A program made the translations under genes and the position numbers. A stretch of DNA of 64,000 nucleotides. It comes from Peronospora farinosa. Taxonomy: Eukaryota; Oomycota; Peronosporomycetes; Peronosporales; Peronosporaceae. Of the stretch, positions 33,030-44,106 are shown piece after piece. Position 1 is the stretch's first letter. Each line of letters begins with the position of its first letter. Where the stretch lies: contig CANTFK010000633.1 in assembly GCA_947646735.1 (NCBI GenBank), forward strand, positions 372,001 to 436,000. The letters run 5' to 3'. The notes beneath the pieces were generated by a model, which was not told where the DNA came from, ran no database searches, and saw nothing but the letters and a program-made list of their open reading frames with translations.

Positions 33030-34622
33030 CTTGCACCAAGACAGTCAACAAAGAAATGTAGGTGGCATTTAGCCAGAATTGCTACGAGACATTGATAGTG
33101 ACGAAATAAGAGACTATGGAGAGTACAACAACCTATCTTTGATGTTGTCTTAGTGATCTATCAATCAGTTAAGCGAGTACTCATTAGAAATGGATTAACT
33201 AGGTTGTCGTTTCATTAGGTTGACTACTACAGTACAGCCTTCAAACGACGCGCATGTCAAATTTTAATCCTTGTACTCAGTCTCTTCATACGAAAATATA
33301 TATAAATGGGAGCGCTCAGACATCCAAGGAAAATTGGAGCCTCAAGCAGCAAGTCAGGTGGCAACCTGACCGCTATCAGCAAAACACTGCGAATGTTTAA
33401 GGGATATGTTTCTTCATCAACGCGCTCCATAATCATATATACAGATACACATGCACTATTGTGTTGACAAACACAGTTACAAACGTAACAATTTCTTTTT
33501 CTTTGGGTGTCGTGGAGAACACAACATGAGTAATCCCCGTCGGGTTAGCTCGAAGTAGCGACGGCACGACATCCGTCATATGCCACTGAGCCAATTGCAT
33601 AACTTTTAGTATGACCATCAGTCCTCAAGAATCCGCCGAAAGCTCCAATCCGCCAAAGCGAACCATCTTCGCAAAGCTTCATCGTCGAGGGAGTCTGCGC
33701 TTTGACGCTGGCACTCTCTGCCCTGGTGTCCGGGGAATTTCCCCAAGTCGCCTTCAATTCAGCACATAAAGCACTAAAGAGAAGACCCACTTGACTTCGC
33801 AATTCTAAATCGTGTTCTGATCAAGATGCACGAGCAGCTCTGACGGTTTCAGAGCTCTGTGCACCATTCATCTACTGTGACTTCGGATTGGCTACAAAAT
33901 AATAATTTAGTGAATATTTTAGCGAATCCAGTTGTAGCTAAAGGTTCCCGCCAAAATGAATGGACAGAAATCGTCTGGCTGGAAATGAGGAGACGTATTT
34001 CCTTATACATTTGCAATCCGATTACCACCTGCTGCTGCCGAAGGCTCTACATTTGTGAATGTCTCATGCTCTTAATCGTCGTGCATATGTAATGTGCGTG
34101 CTAGCTTCCTTTACGTTTATAGTCAAAATATGCTAAACCAGCACTCCCTCATAAACTTGCATTAACTACTGGCATCGTCTTATATACACCATTCGCATGA
34201 AAAATTGTCTCCGCAAATGCGTCAGCTTGGCTCGACGATGATGATTGTATTTACTGTAACTTTGTTGCGAAAACGGCCACTCCTTCACTGCGCCCGTCAT
34301 CAGACACATGTTTGGTGAAATCAGTAGTTTGTCCAACTCAAATTGTCCCATATATTTGGCGGTAGTCAAAAAGTATTCATGTTTCAAACCTTACATGTAT
34401 ACTGTAGAAACGTATGTAACCCATTAATTATACCCCACTACTATACATACATAAAATGTTCCTAAGCTTTTATATTCCTGTCTAATTTAATCCCAGCATT
34501 ATTCGTGTAAAACGGAGCACATCACTGTACCCACTTTCAATAAAAAAAGGATCTTTTCCCTCAGTCCCTCATTCTCTAATTTACCCCGTAAAGCACACAT
34601 TTCTTCCTCCAAATACTCCCTC
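33030..34622. other. intergenic, no gene seen
   Basis: 1.6 kb between divergent genes. A minus-strand frame at about 33545-33802 is open but starts without ATG and resembles no family. The right end is the 6PGD promoter. Confidence 0.4.
34569..34585 (+). promoter_or_regulatory. oomycete-type start element of 6PGD
   Basis: TCATTCTCTAATTTACC resembles the Inr+FPR composite, 38 bases before ATG 34623. The match is moderate. Confidence 0.4.
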
Positions 34623-36092
34623 ATGGCGGATCTTTCGGATATTGGACTCTACGGTCTTGCCGTGATGGGTCAAAATTTTGCCCTAAACATGGCTTCCCAT
34701 GGTTTTAAAGTGTCTGTAAGCAATCGTTCACCTGATAAAGTCGATGCGACTGTCCAACGGGCTAAAGACGAAGGCAATTTGCCTCTTGTGGGATACAAAG
34801 ATCTAAAGGAATTTGTTGCATCTCTTGCACGTCCTCGTAAGGTTATTATCCTTGTGGTTGCTGGTAAACCTGTTGATTTAACGATTGCCGCTCTCTCGGC
34901 CTTCATGGAGCCCGGTGATATTCTCGTGGATGGGGGTAATGAATGGTTTCCGAATAGTATACGTCGTGCCAGTGAATTAGAGCCAAAGGGGATTCATTTT
35001 GTTGGGATGGGAGTATCTGGTGGAGAAGAAGGAGCACGGAATGGACCATCACTCATGCCTGGAGGCCCAAAAGAAGCATTTGATGCACTTGAACCAATTC
35101 TAATCAAGTGTGCAGCTCAAGTTGATGATGGCGCGTGTACGACATATTTGGGTCCAATTGGCTCGGGAAATTATGTTAAAATGGTACATAATGGAATTGA
35201 GTATGGAGACATGCAATTAATTGCTGAAGCTTATGATATTCTCAAAATTGCGGGAGGATTGACCAATGACGAGTTGGCAAGTGTCTTTGATGAGTGGAAT
35301 AAAAGTGAATTAGAATCGTTTCTCATTGAAATTACAGCTCAAATCTTTGCCAAGAAGGACGATCTGGAAGAAGAAGGATATGTTGTGGACAAGATTCTGG
35401 ACAAGACGGGGATGAAGGGTACGGGACGGTGGACAGTACAGGAAGCAGCTGAACGGTCTATTGCTGCTCCTACAATTACTGCGTCATTGGATGCTCGCTA
35501 CTTGAGCGCTCGTAAGGACGAACGTGTCTTTGCTTCCAAGATCCTATCGGGTCCGTCGGAGATCCCGGCCGTTGACAAGCAACAGCTCATTGACGATGTC
35601 CGTCAAGCTCTTTATGCTTCCAAGATCTGCTCGTACGCACAAGGTCTGAACCTTATTCGTGAGGCTGGTACGCAAATGGGTTGGAACGTCAGTTTGGGCG
35701 AATGTGCTCGCATCTGGAAGGGTGGCTGTATCATTCGTGCCAAGTTCCTTGACCGCATCAAAGCGGCCTATTCCAAGGATGCGTCGCTCATCTCGCTGCT
35801 GGTGGACCCGGACTTTGCCGCTGAACTGCAGGCTCGCCAGTATTCGTGGCGTCGCGTCGTGTCGCTCGCTGTGGCTAGTGGCATCCCGACGCCCTCGTTC
35901 TCGGGCTCTCTTAACTACTACGACACGTTCCGTCGTGAGCGTCTGCCGGCCAACCTGACCCAGGCCCAACGTGACTTTTTCGGTGGTCACACCTACGAGC
36001 GCACGGACCGCGAGGGACTGTTCCACTGCGCCTGGTCTGCTGCCCACCATAGCATTGGTGACGTGCAGGAGCGCATTCGTGGCAACCTCTAA
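34623..36092 (+). CDS. gnd: 6-phosphogluconate dehydrogenase (decarboxylating)
   Basis: This single exon encodes 489 residues. It is the NADP-dependent oxidative decarboxylase of the pentose phosphate pathway, giving ribulose 5-phosphate. The N-terminal Rossmann motif is GLAVMGQNFALNM. The 6PGDH signature MGVSGGEEGARNGPSLMPGG and KMVHNGIEYGDMQLIAEAYDI carry the catalytic Lys and substrate contacts. Normal length for the short-chain (about 470-490) class. No targeting peptide, so probably cytosolic. The first 720 bases use AT-ending codons and the last half GC-rich codons, as in the alpha-mannosidase. Confidence 0.97.
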   Translation: MADLSDIGLYGLAVMGQNFALNMASHGFKVSVSNRSPDKVDATVQRAKDEGNLPLVGYKDLKEFVASLARPRKVIILVVAGKPVDLTIAALSAFMEPGDILVDGGNEWFPNSIRRASELEPKGIHFVGMGVSGGEEGARNGPSLMPGGPKEAFDALEPILIKCAAQVDDGACTTYLGPIGSGNYVKMVHNGIEYGDMQLIAEAYDILKIAGGLTNDELASVFDEWNKSELESFLIEITAQIFAKKDDLEEEGYVVDKILDKTGMKGTGRWTVQEAAERSIAAPTITASLDARYLSARKDERVFASKILSGPSEIPAVDKQQLIDDVRQALYASKICSYAQGLNLIREAGTQMGWNVSLGECARIWKGGCIIRAKFLDRIKAAYSKDASLISLLVDPDFAAELQARQYSWRRVVSLAVASGIPTPSFSGSLNYYDTFRRERLPANLTQAQRDFFGGHTYERTDREGLFHCAWSAAHHSIGDVQERIRGNL

Positions 36093-36246
36093 GCGGGAGA
36101 AGCAGCTCATACGTATCTGTGCAGCGTCACAAATTCTGCCCATTTGCAGGCTTCGTGAGTTTGATATGATCGGAATGCCAGCTCGATTCTTTTAAACTTT
36201 CTTTTTGCTCAGCTTCTTGCTGTTGCTTGTTACATGGATTGACGAT

Positions 36247-39200
36247 CTACATGCGAGAAAGAGCAGGTAAGCGTGCAAGCACTTCAGTCTCGCTGGTTGT
36301 GCCAGGGTGCACGCCAGGAGGCAGCTTGCGGAACTTGGACACACGCTGAGCAAGTTGCTCCAGCTCGCCATCCCTTGCATACTGCGATGTCAAGCTCAGC
36401 AGCGAGACTACTCGCTTGCTTACGTTGGGCTTGCCCTTGCCGTTGCTGGAATAGCGGCGACTGGAAAGGACACGCCAGCGTTCCAGCAATGCCAAAGCAT
36501 TCTGCAACGTCTCGCGCGAGCACGACTCGTAGAAGCTGATGAGTTTCTCATGGTACATCGTCTCCGCGAGCCATTGCAGGCGCTTGAGCAAGTCCTCCGT
36601 CGTCACTTCACCTTGCGGGCGTAAAGCGAATAGACTCGTAACAGCAACCCAGTAGCTGTCAATGAAAGGCGACACGAGAGTGCTCAGCAACGACAGCATC
36701 ACGCCGTCAGCTCCTTCCACGCATGGTGGTGACGAAGAGGAAGTGGCCACAGGAACAAGCACATTGCGGGACTCCAGCTGTGCAAGCGCCCTCGCGAGGT
36801 GAGCACGGTCAGCCTCGGGATTGTCCTTGCGAACAAACTCCATCGCGAGCATTTCATGCAGGAACGATGCGCCATTGAGCAGCTCCTGACGGTCCACGCC
36901 TGTTTCATCCGCGCTGCTCGACACACTATTGCTATCACAAGAGGGCAAGTTGAACCCATCTAAAGCATGATACGCACAAGCCAGCACACCTTCAAGGTTG
37001 AACCAGTGCATTAACTTGTTGCGGTAATACCCTAGGCCGATCATGTTGGGGTATTGCTCGCGCTACACAAGACATCAGAGTGAGAATGCATCCAACATCA
37101 CCGTTACAATACCAACACTTACGCTGGTGATAGCAGGCTCGACAAGGTCTTTACGTCGCATTGTAACAAGTTCGTGAAGTAATTCGAGCGCGCGGTCTAC
37201 AACAGCAGTAGGTGAGCGGCCCTGGGTGCCCACCACACGACCACCCCGACGCAAAATTTCCAGTCTCAACTGATCCGCCTGGCGTACGAGTTCCTGCTTG
37301 GATATTCCGTGACGGTACACCAACAGGATAGTGGCTACCACATGTGACATCGCACACGTCGCATTCTCAATCAATGCGTCCGTAATTGCATACCCCAAGT
37401 CTTCGACGATAGTAGACGTCGGTATAAACGTCTCTTGCTCCTCAGCGCTTGCAAGCTTTGCGTCAATATATTTCTTCACGTCCAAAGGCATACCAAATTG
37501 CACCGAGATAGAGCCAAATTTCTTGCGCACTACTGGCATTGCTTTAAACAGAGCTGTGATCGACTGTTGACCAAAACATTGAGAAAGTCTGAGCACTCAA
37601 CATGACTGATGCAGCACAAAGATAAAGATACAAAAACATACCTCGCGAATTTTGCCCTCGCCCAGTAGCTCGTTCTGGTGCAGCAAGACTTCCAATGGCT
37701 TCTCATAGTCGATAGTTACAGGAACGATGTAAAGCTGCAAGCACAAAGCTTAGATATAAGTACCTTTGAGCTTCATACCAGAAAAAAAGGAGAAACTTAC
37801 ACGCTTGACTTTCTCCGATAGGTAGCAATCAACGACAGTACTAAGGATGCCAAATTTCGGATGTAGTTGTTTGCCACTGCGGCTACGGGAACCCTCAATA
37901 AAGAACTCAATCGTATGTCCCTTCGATATCAGATATTGCGTGTAGGCACGGAATACTGCCGAGTACAAGGGATCATCAGAGAAAGACCGGCGAATAAAGT
38001 ATGCTCCAGATTCGCGCAGTAACTTAGTGAGACTGCCCATGTGCAGAAAATCTTCTCCAGCAGCAACGTAAGGAACAGGGATATTGTAGGCAAAAAACAC
38101 GTAGCTCATGAGCAAGAAGTCAACGTATGATCGGTGAGTAGGCACAAGCACTACACTTCCACGGCGGTCGGCCAGAAGGTCACGAATTCGGGTGAGACCC
38201 GTCTCGTCCACGTGGATCTGGTCATACATGTTGCGGCACACCTTTCGAAGCAACCAGCCAAACTTGCGCACTGCCTTGTAGTCCAATTGTGCAGCCATTG
38301 TACTAAGCATGCTTGCAGCTCGACGTTCTACGTCGTCTATATTCATCCCTTGTGCCACAGCGCACTCTTTTATCGCAGTGCGAACGATTTCCGACTCCAA
38401 TACGCTGTTACGGAGGCCACCGATGGACTCGACATGGAGCCTAGGAACGTGTGATGCCTCGTGATTCATACCTTCCTCCCAACCGGTAAGCCCCATTACG
38501 CGACCGAGCAGCCCAGATTTGGTGTATCCAGGCTTGCGACTCGATGTGAATGCCCAGGCCACATCGGAGAGCAGTCCAGGAAATGAGATCGCGTGGTGAT
38601 CGGGATCCCATTCTAGTATACGTCCAGTGTTCAGTGCAAGCTGTGTCTGATTGACTCCCTCAATATCCACGTCAATGACATCCTCGTGCAGCATATACTT
38701 TTTCAGCCCTACACAGTAATTTACGACGTAACGTTCCCAGGCAATTTCGTGTGAATCGATCCAAAAGTCTTTTGTCGCCCAGGGTCGGAGCGTTTTCTCA
38801 GCAGCATCTGCATCAAATATCCACTGGCTTTCCGTGAATGGCTTGAACAACTCCACGAGGTTCCGCGCATGCCACGTTAGCTGCCATAGCTTTGCCGCAC
38901 TCTTTATATGCCCTGGATGGCCACTCTTGTTGGCAATTGTCGAATACACGGACGACGGTAGCGCATACGTAAGAAACCATTGAATTTGAAAGCTCTGGTG
39001 AGTTGGAATCATCGAAAACTTGGCCGGAAAAAGGCCGCGTGCTGGAGGATTTTTTCGAAAGTATTCTGGCACAAGTACGGCAGGCACACGCCAGCGTAGC
39101 GGATTTTGCCGTGGATCCGACGTGCCGCAATGCACAACCATAGGCGTATTCCCTGTCACACCGTTGACCAACGGACATGGCATTTCTTGTGATGACTGCA

Positions 39201-40273
39201 GCTTTTCATGTTCGTGAATCTTTGCGCAGATTGAGAGTAACATACTGTTCACCACCAAATCTACAGGAACAATATCTGCAACATTTCTTGGGTCGCCCGG
39301 TAGCATCGTCAACACGCCCATTCCAGCAGCCAAGAAGATAGCTCCAGCAGCAGCAATTTGATCAATCCAGCCAGGCATAGGCTCCTTCCAGCTTGCACCT
39401 ATAATCGTTGGGCGATGAATCACTAGTGGAAAGTTGGGCACGATTTCTTTTACCAAGAGGTGCTCTGTCATTGACTTGGTGAGTGTATATGTGTTTGGAT
39501 ACGTCCCCATGAGGTTCACCCTGAGCCGTTCCAATTCACTTGGCGATGCCGTCGTAACTGCTTTCACTGCATCATGTGCGTCAAAATCCAGCGGATATAA
39601 TTTCTCCAAAATCCTCGTCTCACGTAGATTACTATTCACGTAAGCCGTTGACACGTGCAAATGGCACCGAATCCTAGCACAGCTCTGCACAAATCGTGCA
39701 ACGTGCAATGCACCAAGACAATTCATCTCAACCGCCACTTCAAGTGGCTCATTAAATTGTACCGTAGCTGCCGAATGGATAGAAATTTGCACACAAGCAC
39801 GCAATAATCGTGCATCTTCAGCACTGAGTCCCAAATCCGGTGTCGCAATATCTCCAGCAATGGCGTGCAATTTTTTGGCTGCAAAAGCTTCAAAATCCTC
39901 TGGACGTTCAGCTCGTAAACGATTAAAGACGCGACTTTGAATGATCTCGTTCTGTAGACGTTCAGCTGGTGCCACACCTTTGCGAGAACGAATTAATACA
40001 AAAATCTACATGTAATTTATAGTATAACAAAGTAAGAATGAGCGTATGAATCACGATATTAAAATGTCGAAAGTAATACTTTGGCGATATCAGGGGTGCA
40101 TCGTAATAGCTTCTCAATAAGCGTCTGTAGTGTAGAAAACAAAGAAATATACAATCAGAAAAGAGAGAGAAAGAGAAGATGGTCGTATAGAATTGTAGTG
40201 AAGGATTTACCTTGGCTAGAAAGCCTGTACCACCCGTGATGAAGAGGCTCTGACCCGTGTAGACGTGCTCCAT
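36247..40273 (-). CDS. fatty acyl-CoA reductase fused to PlsB/GNPAT-type acyltransferase (ether lipid synthesis)
   Basis: Six exons, 40273-40211, 40124-40080, 40005-37801, 37734-37642, 37563-37123 and 37062-36247, keep the frame and give 1220 residues. The N-terminal half is a fatty acyl-CoA reductase: TGGTGFLAK Rossmann motif (14-21), then NTYTLTKSMTE with the YxxxK pair. The second half is a glycerol-3-phosphate/DHAP acyltransferase: HRSYVD (HX4D, about residue 658) and FIEGSRSRSG (about 741). In animals separate FAR1 and GNPAT proteins make the fatty alcohol and the acyl-DHAP for ether lipids in peroxisomes. A fused reductase-acyltransferase is known in Dictyostelium. The C-terminus is -SRM, fitting a PTS1. 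The pathway role is inferred from these domains. Confidence 0.9.
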
Positions 40274-41399
40274 TGTAATATTTTTAACTGAATAGTACTC
40301 ATACAATGGGTTCAGTGATTTTGATTCGCTATTTTGTATTTTCGCGAATAGAAAATGACTTTAAGATATGAATCGACGCACGCCATGCCTACTGAGTAGT
40401 ACAGCTTATAAAGGACCACTAAAAAGTACTACTTTTTCATCTTTTTTCCTTTACTTAATAATTCTACATTCTTCAGATCGAATTTAATCGAAAAGCTGAG
40501 AAAACCAATAGCGCTTTACGAATCAAGCAAGAAGGACTTACCTCATAATTGCTAGTACTTGTGTTGTGTAAAGCCACTAAGTGTAGATTTAGTAATACTA
40601 TGTAATGTACCAAATTGACTTTCATAATGGTAAACATTAAGCCAATTGGTGTCGCAAGTGGCAACTGCAAGTAGCAGTAACTAGTTGTTAGATTCGACAA
40701 GGTTCATTGATGGACGGACATCTACAATAGAAATTGTCAGATGTTAAAGCCGCAAAGAAACGATCGGGACAGCGTGACCATGTATCCAAAAATATATGGG
40801 ATTCGCCCTGAATTCAGCCTTTGCAGCCCTCACATTGGTCCCCCCATTCCTACTTATGCATGACAAGCTGTCTATACCTTCCGTGCACTCCAGATGATAC
40901 AAATATTCAGGTCGGTCGTATGTGTTTGTTTACCAGCATGCGACTCCTGTGGCGTTCACAGGTTTCCACTTTACTAGAAATATTGAAAAGAGATAGTAGC
41001 TTATACAGCAAACGGTCTCCTTGAATTAGCGGTCTCCATTGAGGATACAACACCAGTAGGACGGACATATCTGAATGACCCACGATCAAATGGATATACG
41101 CGCTAGCAACATCGAGTCTAGTTGATCTTACCTATAGACTACAACAGCAGCATTACCGCCGTATTATTTATTATACAGCTGTTGAGACGATGACGCTCGT
41201 ACGATAGTCCCGCGTATTCGTTAGCCAATGTTCATCCCACCACACTCAACAAGGCGAAGGTAATGCCATAGGTTTTACTCTTTGGCACTTTGGAGGTTGT
41301 TGTTTTGACGACAATCCTGGAGAAGACACACGAATTGGTTTCAACAAGACTCCAGTATTTGATTTGACTTGTGTTCAACACAGCTGCTTCATCGAAACT
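40274..41399. other. intergenic, no gene seen
   Basis: 1.1 kb between divergent genes. AT-rich near 40400-40700. No supported gene or RNA. Confidence 0.45.
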
Positions 41400-42164
41400 A
41401 TGCCTCGCATCGCCACAGTCGCGCTTCTAGCGGTATCCGCCATTACAATTTTGTGGGCTCCCACCACTTCGGGTTTCTGGACTGGTAGTCAAGGACGCGT
41501 GGCATGGGATCACAATTGCGATTTCTACGGACACGACTACCGATCGATGAAGGCCATCCCCGCTGTTTGTGGCGACGTGTGTGCTAACGATGCAGCTTGC
41601 ACCCACTGGTCTTGGAACAACTACAAAGGTGGCACTTGCTGGTTCAAGACAGGAGATCGATCAACCAAGATTGCCAAATGGGGTACTAACTGCGGCTACG
41701 TGCTTGGTCGTAGCGTGCAAGGACAAGAAGGTAAAGGTCAAGCTGGAAAGACCAATAGTGGTCTTTCCCCGTCCGAGATGGGCGAGATGCTTGGACGTAT
41801 TAACGCATACCGATCGCAGCATGGCCTTGCAGCACTCACAATCGACAACCAGTTGGTATCGGCGGCCTTACTGCATTCACAGGACCAGGCCAACAATTGC
41901 AGAATGACCCACGGTGGTTCAAATGGATCAAAAGTCGGTGACCGCATCAGCGCACAGGGCTACCAATTTGCTACGGCTGCAGAAAATGTGGCAGCTGGTC
42001 AAGAGACTGTGGATAACGTTATGACTTCGTGGTGGAACTCACCGGGCCACCGGGCCAATCTCCTCAACAAAGACGTGAAAAATGTTGGGTTTGGAAAGGT
42101 GGTGAACAACGGTTGTGGCAATTTTGCAACTTATTGGACGCAGGACTTTGGCCAACTACAATGA
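41400..42164 (+). CDS. secreted PAN/Apple + CAP (PR-1-like) protein 1
   Basis: The ATG at 41400 gives 254 residues. A signal peptide (about 1-24, MPRIATVALLAVSAITILW) is followed by a Cys-rich PAN/Apple-like module (WDHNCDFYG..CGDVC...CTHWSWNNYKGGTCWFK). A short linker leads to a CAP/SCP domain (INAYRSQHGLAALTIDNQL, ENVAAGQETVDNVMTSWWNSPGHRANLL, YWTQDFG). CAP proteins are secreted and may bind sterols or act at the host interface; the activity here is unknown. First of three tandem copies with the same order but very different linkers, this one only about 20 residues. Confidence 0.9.
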   Translation: MPRIATVALLAVSAITILWAPTTSGFWTGSQGRVAWDHNCDFYGHDYRSMKAIPAVCGDVCANDAACTHWSWNNYKGGTCWFKTGDRSTKIAKWGTNCGYVLGRSVQGQEGKGQAGKTNSGLSPSEMGEMLGRINAYRSQHGLAALTIDNQLVSAALLHSQDQANNCRMTHGGSNGSKVGDRISAQGYQFATAAENVAAGQETVDNVMTSWWNSPGHRANLLNKDVKNVGFGKVVNNGCGNFATYWTQDFGQLQ

Positions 42165-42915
42165 AGTGGATGTATATGAACTTGTCCATGACGTATGACT
42201 CAATGGAAAGTCAAATTGTCGTGGCCATCGATCGTGCTTCGATCACGTTACTATAGACGTAGTGCATAAGTGAGTGAGTGTAAGTAGCAGTAAGAACATC
42301 ACTAGTCCATTCTTGTCCAACACAATGACAATCTAGACAAATATATGTTGCATGAGAATCTTTAAACTACTTTCATGAAACGGTGGTAACGAGTGAAGAC
42401 GAGTGACATCGATAGTAAAAATACTTTAACACACCGAATCCAGCTGGATGTGATTGATTATAAGAAGTTGAAGTCAACTACACCTTATCATGTTGACAAG
42501 AAGCAGAACGTTGATTTCTAGTTTACACTTGATACTAACAAGGCATAGCATTGCATCAAGTCAAGTGTAGTGGAATGAAGTCATGTCTTATCGGTAACAT
42601 GGGTATCAACTGCTGTAAAATGTTTACCAACTGCCAAGCTCAGTGCGCAAGACACTTATAGATTCACCTTATCCGCAGCCTCATATTGTGCTTTAGCACG
42701 ATATAACGTACAATAGACAACGGTATAGCGCGGCAGAGGTATACAACCGCTGTTTTAAATGGAAACGATGCCATTGCATCGATTCTCTCTTGGGTTTTTT
42801 CAAAGACGTGCTTCACGTGCAATAAATAGCACAAGACTGTAGCTTCAGGACACACTTTTCAATTCTCGTGCTCCCGATCAATATCTTGACTGCCTAAAAC
42901 ATCCTTACGGTTACA
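42165..42915. other. intergenic between PAN-CAP genes 1 and 2
   Basis: AT-rich, no gene seen. It should hold the terminator of copy 1 and the promoter of copy 2. Confidence 0.45.
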
Positions 42916-44106
42916 ATGCCTCAACGTGATAATCTAGTGCTTCTTGCTGCTGGTGCCGTCGCTGCAGTCTGCGTCATGCCAACCACAACAGGCATCCAGC
43001 TCGGCAGCAATACAAACATATTGTGGGAAAACAATTGCAACTTCACCGGGAAGGATTGCCGATCGATGAAAGCCATACCACAGGTATGCGGCGACGTCTG
43101 TGCTTACGACTCGACATGCACGGACTGGATCTGGAACAACTACAACGACGGCACTTGCTGGTTGAAACATGGCGCATTATTCGCCGAGTCTGTCAAATGG
43201 GCTACGAAATGCAGCAACGCCGTCTCGGTCAACGTGAAGGAACAAGCCCATACCCAAGTTTCAGCAGGAGCCCACGTCTCATCAGGAGCCCAAGTTTCAG
43301 CAGGAGCCCAAGCTTCAGCAGGAGTCCACGTCTCATCAGGAGCCCAAGTTCCAGCAAAAGCTCCAGTCCAAGCAGGAGCCCAAGTTCCAGCAGGAGCCCA
43401 AGTTCCAAGTGGAATCCCCAGTCCAAGCGGAAGGCCAAGTCCAAGTGGAAGCTCCAGTCCAAGCAGGAGTTCCAGTCCAAATGGAAGCCCTAGTCAAAGC
43501 AGGAGTCCCAGTCTAAGTGGAAGCTCTAGTCCAAGTGGAAGCTCTAGTCCAAGTGGAAGCCCCAGTCCAAGTGGAAGCCCCAGTCCAAGTGGAAGCCCCA
43601 GTCCAAGTGGAAGCCCCAGTCCAAGTGGAAGCCCCAGTCCAAGTGGAAGCCCCAGTCCAAGCAAGAGCCCCAGTCCTCAAGTCCAATCTTCATCGAAGAG
43701 TGGCCTCTCCGCTGCAGAAATGGGCGAGATGCTAAGTCGACTCAATGTTTTTCGTGCACAGAATGGCCTCAATGCACTCACTGTTGACAACCGGCTAGTG
43801 GCATCATCTGCCCTACACTCTAAAGACCAAGCGGTTCAGTGCAGAATGACACACGCGAGCTCAGATGGCTCGACACTGGACAAACGCATCGGAGAACAAG
43901 GCTACCGATTCGCGACCGTGACGGAAAACGTAGCAGCCGGCCAGGAGACTGTGGTAGAAGTGATGACGGGGTGGAAAAATTCACCGAGACATCGCGCGAA
44001 CCTTTTGAATAATGCTGTGGTAAACGTTGGCTTTGCCAAGGCGGTAAACACTAACTGCAACAGCTTTTCGACATACTGGACGCAGGACTTTGGTCGTCAA
44101 GATTAA
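42916..44106 (+). CDS. secreted PAN/Apple + CAP protein 2 with Ser/Pro-Gly repeat linker
   Basis: The 396-residue protein has a signal peptide (MPQRDNLVLLAAGAVAAV), a PAN-like module (NCNFTGKDCR..VCGDVC...CTDWIWNNYNDGTCWLK) and a C-terminal CAP domain. Between them lies a roughly 140-residue linker made of hexapeptide units. These are AGAQVS / SSGAQV-like at first and GSPSPS later. The DNA period is 18 bp throughout (about 43258-43680), with five identical units at 43561-43650. The linker probably forms an extended, O-glycosylated or cell-wall-spanning stalk. The CAP part closely resembles copy 1 (LNALTVDNRL, ENVAAGQETV, YWTQDFG). Confidence 0.9.
   Translation: MPQRDNLVLLAAGAVAAVCVMPTTTGIQLGSNTNILWENNCNFTGKDCRSMKAIPQVCGDVCAYDSTCTDWIWNNYNDGTCWLKHGALFAESVKWATKCSNAVSVNVKEQAHTQVSAGAHVSSGAQVSAGAQASAGVHVSSGAQVPAKAPVQAGAQVPAGAQVPSGIPSPSGRPSPSGSSSPSRSSSPNGSPSQSRSPSLSGSSSPSGSSSPSGSPSPSGSPSPSGSPSPSGSPSPSGSPSPSGSPSPSKSPSPQVQSSSKSGLSAAEMGEMLSRLNVFRAQNGLNALTVDNRLVASSALHSKDQAVQCRMTHASSDGSTLDKRIGEQGYRFATVTENVAAGQETVVEVMTGWKNSPRHRANLLNNAVVNVGFAKAVNTNCNSFSTYWTQDFGRQD
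43258..43680 (+). repeat. 18-bp coding minisatellite (hexapeptide linker)
   Basis: The unit is CCCAGTCCAAGTGGAAGC in its purest part (43561-43650, five exact copies). Diverged GTTCCAGCAGGAGCCCAA-type units run at 43258-43420. Both types keep the same reading frame (VPAGAQ versus SPSGSP), so they look like one expanding and drifting array. Confidence 0.9.

Noticed and set aside
33545..33802. Minus-strand open frame of 85 codons
   Set aside because: Starts without ATG, no homology, no splice context.
35544..36143. Antisense frame opposite 6PGD
   Set aside because: Shadow of GC-rich codons; no homology, and 6PGD is clearly coding on the other strand.
43229..43735. Alternative frames through the 18-bp repeat (plus-strand VEAPVQ frame and minus-strand LGLLL frame)
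   Set aside because: Any 18-bp repeat gives open frames on several frames; only the PAN-CAP frame has flanking domains.
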